DNA from: Macrocystis pyrifera
Lineage: Eukaryota > Sar > Phaeophyceae > Laminariales > Laminariaceae
NCBI GenBank assembly: GCA_031763025.1
Contig: JASSKH010000025.1
Span: 7,091,264 to 7,155,263 of the forward strand
Reading direction: 5' to 3'
DNA: 64,000 bases
The notes under the pieces are model-generated. The model was not told the origin of the DNA. It did not search any database and worked only from the letters and a program-made list of their open reading frames with translations. The first letter of the stretch is position 1. The number at the start of each line of letters is the position of its first letter. Shown here piece by piece: positions 25,438 to 36,216 of the stretch. The translations under genes were made by a program, and so were the position numbers.

Positions 25438-25616
25438 GTGTATTACCGGAGGGATCCCAAGCTCGACCAGCTCTTTCCCGTCGACAAAAAGGCCTCACTG
25501 TCACCCGGGCGGTTGAGAACCTGATCTTTGTCAAGGATGTTGTGGACGCCGCCTCTCCCGTCGTGCACGCACAGGACGTTGCTGGCGTGGACACCTGCAA
25601 ACCAGCTCAACTCTAG
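25438..25616 (+). pseudogene. Frameshifted fragment of a conserved-looking protein
   Basis: Two adjoining plus-strand frames read as one protein if a single base is missing near 25494. The first ends YYRRDPKLDQLFPVDKKA. The second continues TVTRAVENLIFVKDVVDA and ends at TAG 25614. Codon use is good (third positions mostly C or G). The helix with AV.NLIF.KD recalls the lever helices of MutS homologues (MSH4/MSH5 type), but the resemblance is weak and I do not assign it. It may be a gene relic or one exon with a sequencing error. Confidence 0.35.
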
Positions 25617-25619
25617 GAC

Positions 25620-26873
25620 GAACAGACGAGCGCATTAAAGGCGACAAACGTCAATTGCGTACTCCCCCTCCGTCTCGAAATGGATTCGTGGTCAATGGTT
25701 TAAAGGCTTAGGCAAGCAAGAAACGAGTATGCCCCCATCCTTCTCCTGACCCCGCAGAAAACTAATTAAACCGAGAGACGAAACACCGCAAAACAAAGCT
25801 ACGCTCAGCAAAACAATATGTAATCTTCTTCAATAGAACCAGCACCTGGCGTACCTGTCGAAACTGGTATGGCGGGGGATACGTACACGTCATGCGTGCA
25901 CGACATCATTGATCTCTGTTGGACTACGGTACACTTTCAAAAACGCTCGCAATGTCACACTCGGCGTCGTTGGTTGGTTTGTCACACGCGGGTTACAAAC
26001 AACTGCGCCCGGACCGTGTATGGTGCTCACCCGCGTACGTTGTCGTCTAGGCCCATGTACGTGTCATACACACATGCACGTGCAACGTGCATTCCTGTCG
26101 AGCCGTGGTTAGTGGTTGCATGTTAGAGTTCAGAGTATTCAGGACTTGCGGGGCTTCTCTGTTACCCGGCTGGAATGGTTTCACGGTGCGTGCTAGCTTG
26201 AGCTACTCGAACCGTCCGCGAAATTTAGAGCGTCAGCCTAGACAATTTGAATAGGCTCAATAGGTAGGAAGCAGCGGTGTGCTAGTCAACCGAATATGGC
26301 AGCATTGCGCGAATAACAGGATGAACTGGAGAAAGGTTTTGGACACGGCGTTCGCCGGTCAAAAGCTCTGTTAGAGCTTTCAACACGACTATGATACGAG
26401 GTGATAGAAAGCCATTTACCGAGGACATAGCTGCACCTCACCCGACCAAGTTCGATGGGTTTGGTGGTGATATATAACAAAATGAGATGGAAGCGCCTTT
26501 TGGCCAAACAATCCGAACTCTCTTCCCTTCAGGGCCCGCTACTTGTTTTTTATTTTTTATAAATTTTGAAATACGTCAGCTGTGAGTTCGACTGATTAAA
26601 TAGTTGATACTCAACTTTGCAAGCTGCGTAATACGTCTTGTCTATATCCCATTTTTACCGAATTTTACAAGTATTGTGATAGACCGAACGCGCGTGTTCT
26701 GTATGTAATTCCTTGTCAAAGATATAGGCCAGCGGCTCCCCTGGATGCTGCCCGGGTCAACAGGACAATTTTAAATAATCGTTCTGCGCACTGATATATA
26801 TAACCCGAACAAGGGATAATGATATGATGTTGCAACATGTTGAAACCTTTTCATTTCACAAATATTATTAGAT
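25620..26873. other. Spacer
   Basis: No supported gene. Short frames only, AT-rich towards the right end, leading to the target site of the next element. Confidence 0.3.
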
Positions 26874-26924
26874 GGGTAATGCTATTTGCGAAGCGGCATA
26901 TTTGCGACACCGCGTCACGTTCGC

Positions 26925-27470
26925 GGCATATACCTCAGATTGGCTCCGCACCGCCAGAGATGTGTTGGCATGGTGCAGGGCCATCATTGAAGCTATCGCA
27001 TGGCCGAAACGGGCCAGGACTCGAGGAGATATCTGGCCTCTTGGAGCGCCCGCCAAACGTTCAGATCGGTGTCGCAAATAAGGACACGCGTGTCGCAAAT
27101 ACTGTATTTGCGACACCTCGACGTGGTTGCCGCACACGCTCCGGATCGGCAAAGCACTGCCAGTAGAGTCTCAGCATGGTGAAAGGCTACCATCGAAGTT
27201 ATAGTGTAGCCAAAACGGGCCAGTACTCGAGGAGATATGGGGTATCCTAGTACAACCCACGGAATCTTCTGGCTGGTGTCGCAAATAAGCCTTATTTGCG
27301 ACACGCGGGTCGCAAATATTGTGTTTTCGACGCCGCGTTGTAGTTGCCGCACACGCTCCGGGTCGGCAACGCACTACCATTAGAGTCTCTGCATGGTGTA
27401 GGTCTACCATTGAAGCTATCGTTTAGCCAAAACGGGCAAGTACTCGAGGAGATATGGGTTATCCTAGTAC
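26925..27470 (+). repeat. Three direct sub-repeats of about 205-217 bp
   Basis: Units start near 26925, 27129 and 27346. Each has CCGCAC(AC)GC, a CATGGTG block, GCTATCG or GTTATAGTGTAGCC, and AAACGGGCCAG.ACTCGAGGAGATAT. TGTCGCAAATA palindromic spacers separate them. The first unit forms the left arm of the surrounding element, so the arm sequence has been amplified inward. Confidence 0.65.
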
Positions 27471-29150
27471 ACGGTCAGAATATTCAACGTGGCTCTTCTA
27501 CTACTGCTGCTGTGCTACATAAAACATAGTAAACACACAAACACGATAGGCTAGGAGTGCGAAAACTATACATAACCCATCAGACTGCCTCGCCGACCAG
27601 GGCATCCAAAATAATCGGGAACAGACTGTGTAGCTGGACGAGGAGACTACGCATGATTTGAGTGGGGCAGGTCAATGCGCACAATCTGCTGGAGTTGCGG
27701 GATGTTGGTGAATCTTCCATAATGGTTGGGCTTCTCTCCGCAAACATTCTGCCTGAACTTACGGAAAAACATCCAACCCGCGCACCAGTGTGTACAGCAT
27801 ACAACAGCACGGTCGGAACTCTACACATTACTGCAGGGCATCGAAGGACACCTTCCAAGCAGCCTACAAACTCCACGACCTCCTACACGCGTTACACATA
27901 CCGATTTCTTCGGCGGCACCATAAACAAGGCGACTAACCCCTCTGCCGCTTACATTGAACCCATGCAGTCTGCTGTGGGTTTCTGTTGTATGTTTCACAA
28001 CCGTTAGAGATAAACATCGGGAATCCGTTTACAAACTACGTGCTACGCATGTGCTCTAAGTTAGAGTATTATTAGTAGTAGTATGTGTCAATACTACAGC
28101 AGTGCGGGTACTGTGGACTGCTGTTGGTGCAACAAGTAGGATAATGTGTCGGAACGAACGCGTACAACGAACATGGCGCATAGCTAGGCAAGCTGCAGTA
28201 TGGCCGCCCTCTGTGCATCTATGGGGTGTGCTCGTTACCTTAACTAATCCGACAAAAACTGTGCACAGCGTTTCGAAAGTTTGTTCAGTTCTGTGCGGCA
28301 GAACGATAGGCGTTGGTAAACGCCTGAGGGATAGGCGCTTTTACACGGCTGTTCAAGGGGAATTAAACAACCACTTTGGTGGGTGGTGATGGTTGCACGG
28401 AACGAACGCCGATTTTACTGCGATACTATGATACTGCTATAGATGACATACACCCACCTTATTCGATAGCATCCACAGACAAGTACAAAACCATATGCAG
28501 AGCGCAGCATGCACAAACTTCTGTGCCCTTCATTTGGTGCCCACGTTAACAGACGCGTAAACAGAACACCCGGCGCTTTGAACGATACCAGCGCTCTCAA
28601 ATATAGTACGTACGACGTATTAGAACACGGCGCGGCAATATAACCAAGTTAATTTCATATCCATTGATTCACGATGACATGGCTAACGATCGATGTACTC
28701 GTGGAAACATGCTGTACAGTGGTATAGTCCGAGCTCTAAACGGGGCCCGCGCGACGCACGTCGTGCGATGTCGTCAAATGCGGCTCTACGACACCAGTCT
28801 GACTACTCTGACAGTGCACCAGGATGACCAGGATACAACACACAGCAGTATCTACTACTGTAATGGGCTCGTTCTGGATACACGCAAAATAAGGCTTATT
28901 TGTGACATCAGCCTAGGTGTACTAGGATACCTATTCCGCGGGGTCGCAAATACGGTATTAGCGACACTCGTGTCGCAAATATGGCTTATTTACCGATCTG
29001 AACGTTTTGCGGGTGCTCCAAGAGGCCAGATATCTCCTTCGAATCCTGGCCCGTTTCGGCCATGCGATAGCTTCAGTGATGGCCCTGCACCATGTCAACA
29101 CATCCCTGGCGGTGCGGAGCCAATCTGAGGTATGTGCCGCGAACATGACG

Positions 29151-29185
29151 CGGTGTCGCAAATAAGCCGCTTATTTGCGACACCG
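29151..29185. repeat. Near-perfect palindrome
   Basis: CGGTGTCGCAAATAAG is followed after three bases by its inverse complement. It lies in the right arm of the long-inverted-repeat element, and related TGTCGCAAATA half-sites recur at 27065-27110 and 27280-27320. It could be a binding site for a transposase or simply a hairpin-forming spacer. Confidence 0.6.
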
Positions 29186-29242
29186 TGTCGCAAAAAAGAA
29201 ATTACGACACCGGTGTGGCAAATAGCATTACCCTTAATAGAT

Positions 29243-29524
29243 TGATTGAGTGTTACTGATTTTTTATGGTGGTATGGTTCTAAGTGTGAAAAAATCAAGA
29301 TGAGCTGCCGCTGTGCTTGCTGCTGCTGTTTTTGCTACTTCTGTTGTTTTAATGGTATGGTTCTAAGTGTGAATAATGCTGCTGTTCTTGCTACTTCTGT
29401 TGTTTTAATGTCTAGATATTATTTTACCGGTCGGGGATATCTGACGGTTTCATATATATTCTGGGTTTTCGTATTATGTGTTATTAGTAGGCATTATTTG
29501 ATATGTCTGGTCTTCTGGTATGTG
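29243..29524. other. Short spacer between two transposons
   Basis: T-rich and Cys-codon-rich sequence with a 60-bp imperfect direct repeat (TGGTATGGTTCTAAGTGTGAA at about 29270 and 29352). No gene. Confidence 0.35.
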
Positions 29525-29533
29525 GGTATGGCT

Positions 29534-29619
29534 CGGGACCTGGTATAAGTACCCCATGGGGTACGTGGATAAAAAGTACCCCACCAAAGAGGTACTTTTA
29601 AAAGTGCACGTACCCCAAA
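29534..29619 (+). repeat. MULE left terminal inverted repeat
   Basis: Pairs with 36126-36208. It contains two inner palindromes: GTACCCCATGGGGTAC and a TACTTTTAAAAGTGC-like block. Mutator-family TIRs usually carry transposase binding sites and promoters, and these palindromes are candidates. Confidence 0.9.
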
Positions 29620-30431
29620 GGAAGACCTACTACTGCTGTAACTATAACACATATACATACATCCAATGTCGACGTCTCCCAAGCTTTGATCTGATCCGGT
29701 GCGCCACTGCTGTACAGCAGGCCGCGGCACCACTACATAAGGTCACATACAGCCGCAGCAGTACTATCGTGTCATTTGGTATCGTATACTACCGCTGCCC
29801 CGCAATAGTACGTCGACGTCGTCCGTTAGAGTATGATACTCCCACTCGTACTGGTATCCGACAGATCATGGTCTATTAATAGTACATTGTTATTGTGTAT
29901 GTATCTATCTGTAACCCATCGCTCTCCGTCCACTCCCGGCGAACTAACAACCTTTACCTGGGTATGTTACTACTGCTGCTGCTGGTTGTCCTCACCATTT
30001 TTTTTGAGGAAATGCGTGCAGAAGAGCTATCAAGGATAATAGGTTCCTCCTGTCCTGGCCTCATGATTCGGGTGATAGACATAAATAAATTAGCATTGAA
30101 TGTATTGATTTGGTTGCTGTTTTTTCGTGAATTGTTAGCGATTGACACTATTAATATAAATATTATAATACAAACTGCTGTTTTGATGATAATATACCTA
30201 ATTTTGTCGTATTTTAGAAAGAAGAGCAGACGCCATGGTGCACGAACGACCACCCACCGCACGTGCATCAAATGAGCAGCGCGAGCATCAGGCCTGTGCT
30301 GGACCTCTGCCGCCTACTGCTCAACACCTTCAGGAAGTATATACCGTGTATCTGTACATCCTGCATTGTTTAATTTTGTAGTACAACTATAAACAACACG
30401 AGTATTAGCAAGCAGCAGTAAGGCTTCACAA

Positions 30432-30458
30432 GGGGGGGGGGGGGGGGGGGGGGGGGGG
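30432..30458 (+). repeat. Poly-G run
   Basis: 27 consecutive G. Such runs are unstable and may be misassembled. A poly-C run occurs at 31345-31362, also inside the MULE. Confidence 0.9.
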
Positions 30459-30939
30459 CGTACACTGCACATATAATTAATACATTGTCGGATAGTGAAA
30501 CCGTAAGTTCATGCGGAAGGAGTTTTACCTCCGATATGTTATTCAGGTTGCCCTCCGAATATGTGCCACTCAATTTCCACTTTTCGACGTACCTTAAATA
30601 TCGACATTGGTGTATATATCAGCACCATACAAATAGCTGCTTGCTTCGTACTCGATGTAGATAGTATACGCGTTCTGATGTATTAATATGGTCGTTTTGC
30701 GGCGAGAGGGTGGTAGGCAACGTAATGCCCCCCGACGACGTAGTACGTAGCGCGAGCGAGTGGTCACGCTTTGGAAATATAAACATATCTCCAAGGAAAC
30801 GCTGTTGCGTACCAGGGGATTCTTCAATTCATCCATGGAACACCATGTCTGCCTACCAGCATCTTCTATGCCTCGCGCTTTATTCGCCTCGCGTTTTTGC
30901 GGGGAAATTTGTCTTTGTTAACCTCATTTCTACTTTGCT

Positions 30940-31199
30940 GCTTCAGGACAAGCCGTCTGTACTCCCCCCCGGTACGTGCCTTCATTTTTATCGCGTAGAG
31001 GGTTCAGCATTCCCGACTAGTGGTCGATTTCCATCGAATGTCGCTGACTCACGCTCTCGCGCTTTCCGCAAGTCAACTCTATGCACAAGAAGAAGTCCCG
31101 ACGAGTATAGACGAGCATGCAGTTGGCGGGGCTCGAACCTGTGAAATCGTCCTTGGTCGTTACGCGGCTTACCTGCTACCAGGTAGACCTTAGGGGACA
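30940..31199 (-). mobile_element. tRNA-derived SINE-like element, truncated, inside the MULE
   Basis: Read on the minus strand it has the tRNA-like head (box B-like ACAGGTTCGAGCCCC at about 31124-31138) and a body matching the copies at 20071-20397 and 46797-47124 (GAATGCTGAACCCT-like block, GGCACGTACCGGGGG, GGCTTGTCC). The A-rich tail is missing. A second partial body (31330-31460, with a poly-C run) follows without a clear head. Confidence 0.65.
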
Positions 31200-31463
31200 C
31201 CATGACCCTAAATGACATACGCTGCGCCCAACATGAACTATTTTTTTTCTCTTCATGTTCCCATCTCATTTCTTTTCTCGCCCCCTCTTAGTCCTAACTG
31301 AGATCCGGGGTCATATAGCAGGCTTTTCTCTCCCCCCCGATACGCCCCCCCCCCCCCCCCCCGTGCGCGCTACCGTGCACATGTTGTATTTCTATCGCGA
31401 AAAAGGTTCAGCACCTCCTTCCTGTGTCGACTCGTGTCGAATCCTACGCTCTTGGCTGGCCAC

Positions 31464-32385
31464 CTACGTGGCTTTGGGTCTCTTCCTGGACGAGTGTAGC
31501 TCCGTGCAGTCTAGATACCGACTCTCCTTCTTACTTCTAACCGACGAATCGGGCGGATTGAGTATGCCCGAGATGTTGTCTGGGTCGCGAGAGAGGAGAG
31601 GGCCCCGCACAAAAGCTTGCGCATCCCGCGCGAACCTCGCCGCTACTTCCATCTCTGCATTGTAGTAATTCGGGCGGTTTTGGTCGAAGTGGTCGATAAC
31701 ACTCCTGACCGCGGCAACGCATGTCTCCATCATGTTGGCGCTCAGCTTCGCTTTGATGACCGCACCTAGGGCGCTGCGCTTGACATGGTTGTCATCGTGC
31801 ATGTATATCCCCCCAAAATCGTCAGTGAAGCCACCATCGTACGTCCCTCGTTCATGCCCGTCGAACACGCTAAGGTCGGCCCTGTGGATACTCCACTCGT
31901 CACCAGAATATCGCCAACGAGGGTGGATACAATCGCCATTGAACTCTAGGGCGCGTTGCAGCCGCGTGAAAAGTGCGACTAATACGTGCCTGCATGGCAA
32001 GCCACAACGCAGTACCTGCAAGCAAGTGCATAGCTGAAAACCGTCAGGCCCGACAACAACGATGTGCGCGCTTTCGTCTTGGTACCGGAACACCACTTTT
32101 ACGACAGCAGTTAGCTGCACGTGCTCAACCAGTTGATGAAACGCGGGCAAATATGTCGCCCCAAATTTGGGGCCCAATGGATCATAGTCCTCATCGAACC
32201 CTTCCTCCGGCACCTCCCGACATACATCGTGGTGGTCACTGCTGTGCTCTGCCAACTTCCTCAGGAAGTCGTTGGCACCATTGCCCTCTGCCAGCACGTC
32301 TGTATCATAGAGGGTGCTTGTCCGTAGTTCTTCCAGCATTTTCTGCACAAGGGTAGATGAAACCGAGCATTGATGGTTACTCAAA
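31464..32385 (-). CDS. Terminal exon of the MULE transposase, SWIM domain
   Basis: About 307 codons. Residues near 140-160 hold the SWIM signature C-x-C-x(n)-C-x-H (CTCLQVLRCGLPCRH), preceded by the usual aromatic and hydrophobic strand VVVGPDGFQLC. IHPRWRYS follows, as in FAR1/MULE proteins. The C-terminal tail is Asp/Ser-rich, then basic (SSRKRPKAT) before the stop. The frame stays open upstream of 32385 for another 20-25 codons, so the exact acceptor is uncertain. Confidence 0.8.
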
Positions 32386-35280
32386 CTGTTGGACCGATCG
32401 ACAGTGGTTAGATATAGAGCACTACCTTCTGGATCACTCAGTCAGTATGTAGTCAGCGCCGACTGAGTGGTCCAGCAGGTAATAATAGTGCTACATAACC
32501 ACATTTCACACTGGGCCCAGGGGAGAGAGGTGCAATCTGCTCACGGCTATAAACATATTTCAGCATGAGAATATACTGAAGGAGATTCTATGCACCACAA
32601 CTGTCAAGGACGGACTACCGGCACGTATTACCGTTGTCTCCTCTCACCTTATGTGCGTAGTGGCTGACCTTGACTCTTTCGAGTTCCTGCAGCATAGGCT
32701 CGAAAGACTTGAGCACTTTGTCCTCCAGTTCCTTGATGCTGACGGCGGGGACCTTGGCGGCACGTCTTTGCGGTCATTTCGGTCAATGTGGACAGGGCAG
32801 TCGAGGGTCTTTCAGGTGAGCATGCAGCACCCAAACATGGTGTAAGACTTGACATCTCGACGTATACCCCCCGTAACTGGGCCTAGTATCAAGGTCAGCA
32901 ATCTACCGCAATCTACCCAACATCTTGAGGACCAATTTACTGTTCGTCAAGGATAATAGACTTCTCTCCTCAATCGATGTTTCCTGCCGTCTTTTTTTTC
33001 ACCATTGATTACGTGTACCACGAAAGAAAGGCAACATGAGCGACTGAACTCAAGCCAACTAACTGGCCGTATATTTCCGGATCGCCCTAAAACGAGAAGA
33101 CACCAGATCGTGGAATAGAAAGCATGTGATGGATGATGTGGAGGGTTAGACATGAAACATTGGCGTCGCCCACCCTCGCCGCACTATACCCTTGATCTTG
33201 ATTCAAACTCACGCGAGGGATTCCACAGCAATGGCCCTTGTTCGTCTGGCCAGCTCCTCCTTCACCCAGTTCAGGGTGGATTCCCTGTTGATGACGTGGC
33301 GTGTTTTTAGCACACCGAAGATTCCCTCCACCCTCGATGATGCTGTCATGTTCAGGGTCATAGCGGTCGGGTGGTAGCAGCGGGCCCAGTGCTTCCGTTG
33401 CCTGTAAATACAACGATTGAACCATGAGATAATTTTATCGTTCTGTCTAGCAAGGCAATATGCTTTTGTCTCTGAGCAGAAACCGAAAACCATGCTCGTG
33501 CCCGTCTGACCGACGGACTCACCCGAATAGGTAGCCGCTGAGGTACGCTTGACACGTCGAGTCCTTGACCATTTCCATTACTTTCGCCCACACCCCGTCA
33601 AAGGCCTGCAACCCGTGGACGAGCGACACGGCGACAAGAACCCACGGAAAACGCTGGTAAGGCTATATGCACCAGGTATTGGACACTCCATAAAAACAAA
33701 ACAACGCAACAAACGCGGCGCAAAACCGCAGCGAACCGTGGTCGCCGGTCCTTGCAGTCTGGACCGTGCCACTTACATTCTCCGACGTAGCATATGCGCA
33801 AGCATATATCAAGCCCTGTAGGTGTGAAGTGCTTTGCCCGAGCGCGCCTTGGCACTTCTTCTTGACATTTTTCATCAAGTGCCAAAGGCAATGCAAGTGC
33901 ACTGTGTTTGGAAGATGCTCCGCAACCGCGCTTGTCATGGCAGCGTCGGCGTCCGTAATAATAACCTTCACGGTGGGAGGGAATACACAATTAACACAAC
34001 ACGTTAAGGCTCTGCCCGTACGGGCGTGACACGCGAGCACCAAATAGGCAGTGGCATAACATGTTCGATCGACGAGAAGTTCTTCTTGACATTTTTCATC
34101 AAGTGCCAAAGGCAATGCAAGTGCACTGTGTTTGGAAGATGCTCCGCAACCGCGCTTGTCATGGCAGCGTCGGCGTCCGTAATAATAACCTTCACGGTGG
34201 GAGGGAATACACAATTAACACAACACGTTAAGGCTCTGCCCGTACGGGCGTGACACGCGAGCACCAAATAGGCAGTGGCATAACATGTTCGATCGACGAG
34301 AAGTGGAGGCAAGCAGAGCAACTCATCACCAACTTTCACTGCGGCCATGGCAAGCACCCGAAAAACGCAGAGCACCTCACGCTTCACGAAGTAAGCGGCC
34401 AACCCTTCAGTCGACAATACGTGAATGCACACCCCTTTAGCTATCGTCGCGCTCAATAAATCGTTTGTGGTAAACGACCGTTGAATAACACAGTTTAGAG
34501 ACTGGCCGTCAACTCACCTCAGGGTGCCCACCACAAATGGCGACAAAATGCTTTAAGGCGTACGCGAACGAGGTCGTCTGCTCGTCCGAGAAGAAACCTT
34601 GGGCCAGAACTACAGACTTGTTCTCGGAATCAACACCGATGAACAACATCAGTTTCAGGTCATACCTGCACACACGAAGAACGCAGGAACACGTTGGAAA
34701 CACGCCGGACCGTTTCGGCGATACCACAACTGCGAAACTATTAAGACATATATGCAAAGCGGTTGTCAAAGTCTGGCGCACCATGGGCAATCGAACAGCG
34801 TTGTGGTTTCCACGAACGAGACTCACTTGTTCGTCAGGCAGGTGTTATCCTGAATAACAAGGTGGCCGTATTGCTGCGCAAGGAGTTGCTGATCGGCGGT
34901 AGACCAGAAAATCTTGTTCAGTCGACCTGAACCGTCCAAGTCCCACTTGACGTAGCAACCAGGCGTGCCGTTCAACGACGTCACTAGATCCATTGCGTCG
35001 GTGGGCGTCGACCACATTTCGCGTCCCACTTTCTTTGCCATGTTCCGAACCTGGAACATTGGAGGGAGGATCGCAAGCACTACGAGTAAGCGTCATGGTA
35101 ATAGAGGGAGCAAAGTATGCTGAGCGGACGTTTGCAAGCATGCGAATATGTGCGGTATACGTGGGAGGCCAACACGCGACGAAGGGATGAATGGCGGTAC
35201 CTTGTTCTCCAGGAGAACACAGTGCTCTAGAGAACATGCGCAGTCAACGACCCTTTCTATGAGCGTTTGCACGCTCAAGC
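31464..35280 (-). CDS. MULE transposase with C-terminal SWIM zinc finger (multi-exon)
   Basis: Exons read on the minus strand: one ending at 35201, then 35050-34827, 34665-34518, one starting at 33965, 33605-33523, 33401-33213, 32765-32648, and a terminal exon from about 32385 to 31464. Most boundaries are good GT-AG sites (GTGAGT donors four times), and phases agree wherever both ends are defined, except entry to the last exon. Order of motifs: YVKWDLDGSG and HLVIQDNTCLTNK (first Asp of the DDE triad), YDLKLMLFIGVDSENKSVV, GFFSDEQTTSFAYALKHF (E region), HPE joined to VIITDADAAM (second Asp), HLHCLWHLMKN, SSRVEGIFGVLKTRHV, then the SWIM finger CTCLQVLRCGLPCRH and HPRWR. It would cut and paste the element in the nucleus. 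The exon with the second Asp is tandemly duplicated, and exon junctions near 33850 and 32400 are unresolved. Confidence 0.85.
33856..34303. repeat. 224-bp perfect or near-perfect tandem duplication inside the transposase gene
   Basis: 33856-34079 and 34080-34303 are the same sequence in direct tandem. Read on the minus strand, each copy holds the end of an intron, its acceptor (CACCGTGAAG|GTTATTATTACG) and the exon start through VIITDADAAM to NVKK. 224 is not a multiple of three, so reading straight through breaks the frame. Splicing from the upstream donor (34517) directly to the second acceptor (33965) would remove the first copy and restore the normal message. Confidence 0.9.
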
Positions 35281-35781
35281 TTTAAAATGATGTACGACAT
35301 TGGCAAGGTCATTATTAGTGGCCCCGGTAGCCCCGCCAACATGCCCTGCCCGACAGACAGATGAGGTGGTATGACGACAAGGGGTGATGCATACAGGCGA
35401 GTCGTACCACACACTTTGTAAATTCCGTTTGACGTGTCCCTTCGCGAGCGCAGCGCGCGGCGTTGGCCGCCCGAGGAAGCGGAGTCCTTGTACATATTTC
35501 AAAATGCAAATTAACAAAAAAAAAACGGTAACACACAAGTTGGTTGTATCTTCTCTGGCCGCCCGCGAAGCAGAGTATTCTCGGAAGGATGAGAGAATGT
35601 GAGTTTTGTACGTACGTAAGAAGTCAAGCCCTTGAAATATTTCAAATTCAAACTACAAAAAATAGACCGGTCAGCCCGCCACAACAGGTTGGTTGTATCT
35701 GCTCTGTTTGGCTAGCAGATAACCCGGAGCAAGCTGTCTCGACGAGGTATTACAACAACATCAGCACTTAGACGAGGACTG

Positions 35782-36081
35782 CTAACCTTCTATTGCTGTT
35801 GGGGTAGGTTGGCGCTTGCTACAGCAGAAGACTTCCCTACCAGGCTTGCTGGCTCGAAGCTCTGAAGCCTCTCTCTTTACCGCTCTAATTGCCTGCAGTG
35901 CCCGACGATGGAGAGCTGTGCGTGTGCTTCTAGCTGCTGTTTCCTTGGCTTGGGGCGTTTTCCGTTTGGCTTGCTCTGCGGTGCTGGCGAGTGGAAGCTG
36001 GGACGGGAACGGACCAGACGTGTCGATAGGCGATGGCCCGGCGTGGCGTGGGGGATCTGGGCCGGGGGATCTTGCCGGCAC
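35782..36081 (-). CDS. Possible first exon of the MULE gene
   Basis: An ATG-started frame begins 45 bp inside the right inverted repeat. It encodes a Pro-rich start followed by a basic, Ala/Arg-rich helical stretch (AKRKTPQAKETAARSTRTALHR is its core region). A possible donor GAAG|GTTAGC lies just before the stop. Position and strand suit an N-terminal DNA-binding exon, but no domain is recognised and the link to the next exon is not shown. Confidence 0.35.
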   Translation of the reverse strand: MPARSPGPDPPRHAGPSPIDTSGPFPSQLPLASTAEQAKRKTPQAKETAARSTRTALHRRALQAIRAVKREASELRASKPGREVFCCSKRQPTPTAIEG

Positions 36082-36125
36082 AAACGAAATGCACTACGAG
36101 TACACTGTAGAAACCCTATGGTTTG

Positions 36126-36208
36126 TTTGGGGTACGTGCACTTTTAAAAGTACCTCTTTGGGGAACTTTTTATCCACGTACCCCATGGGGTACTTATACC
36201 AGGTCCCG
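36126..36208 (-). repeat. MULE right terminal inverted repeat
   Basis: Inverse complement of 29534-29619 apart from a 3-4-bp deletion and one substitution. Because the transposase reads on the minus strand, this is the promoter-side end of the element. Confidence 0.9.
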
Positions 36209-36216
36209 GTATGGCT

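Larger units (their letters stand above)
26874..29233. mobile_element. Long-inverted-repeat element (Mutator-like, non-autonomous)
   Basis: A 2360-bp element. Both ends begin GGGTAATGCTATTTGC when read inward (26874-26889 and the complement of 29218-29233). The inverted arms continue for about 200 bp, sharing CCTCAGATTGGCTCCGCACC and GCTATCGCATGGCCGAAACG, with a roughly 50-bp insertion in the right arm. Flanks are TTATTAGAT (26865-26873) and TTAATAGAT (29234-29242), a 9-bp target duplication with one mismatch. Long inverted repeats plus 9-bp duplications are typical of Mutator-like elements. No transposase frame is seen inside, so it would depend on a related autonomous element. Confidence 0.75.
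29534..36208 (-). mobile_element. Complete Mutator-like (MULE) DNA transposon
   Basis: A 6675-bp element. The left end (29534-29619) and right end (36126-36208) are inverted repeats of about 85 bp differing by one substitution and a small indel. Both start CGGGACCTGGTATAAGTACC. GGTATGGCT lies immediately outside both ends (29525-29533 and 36208-36216, overlapping the last repeat base on the right), giving an 8-9-bp target duplication as expected for Mutator elements. Inside, on the minus strand, is a multi-exon transposase with MULE and SWIM domains. The near identity of the repeats and the intact target duplication mean a recent insertion. SINE-like fragments at 30940-31460 lie inside it, near the transposase 3' end. 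Confidence 0.9.

Noticed and set aside
26870..27470. CRISPR-like array of regularly spaced TGTCGCAAATA repeats
   Set aside because: Spacing is irregular, repeats are palindromic and in both orientations, and the genome is eukaryotic. They belong to an inverted-repeat transposon.
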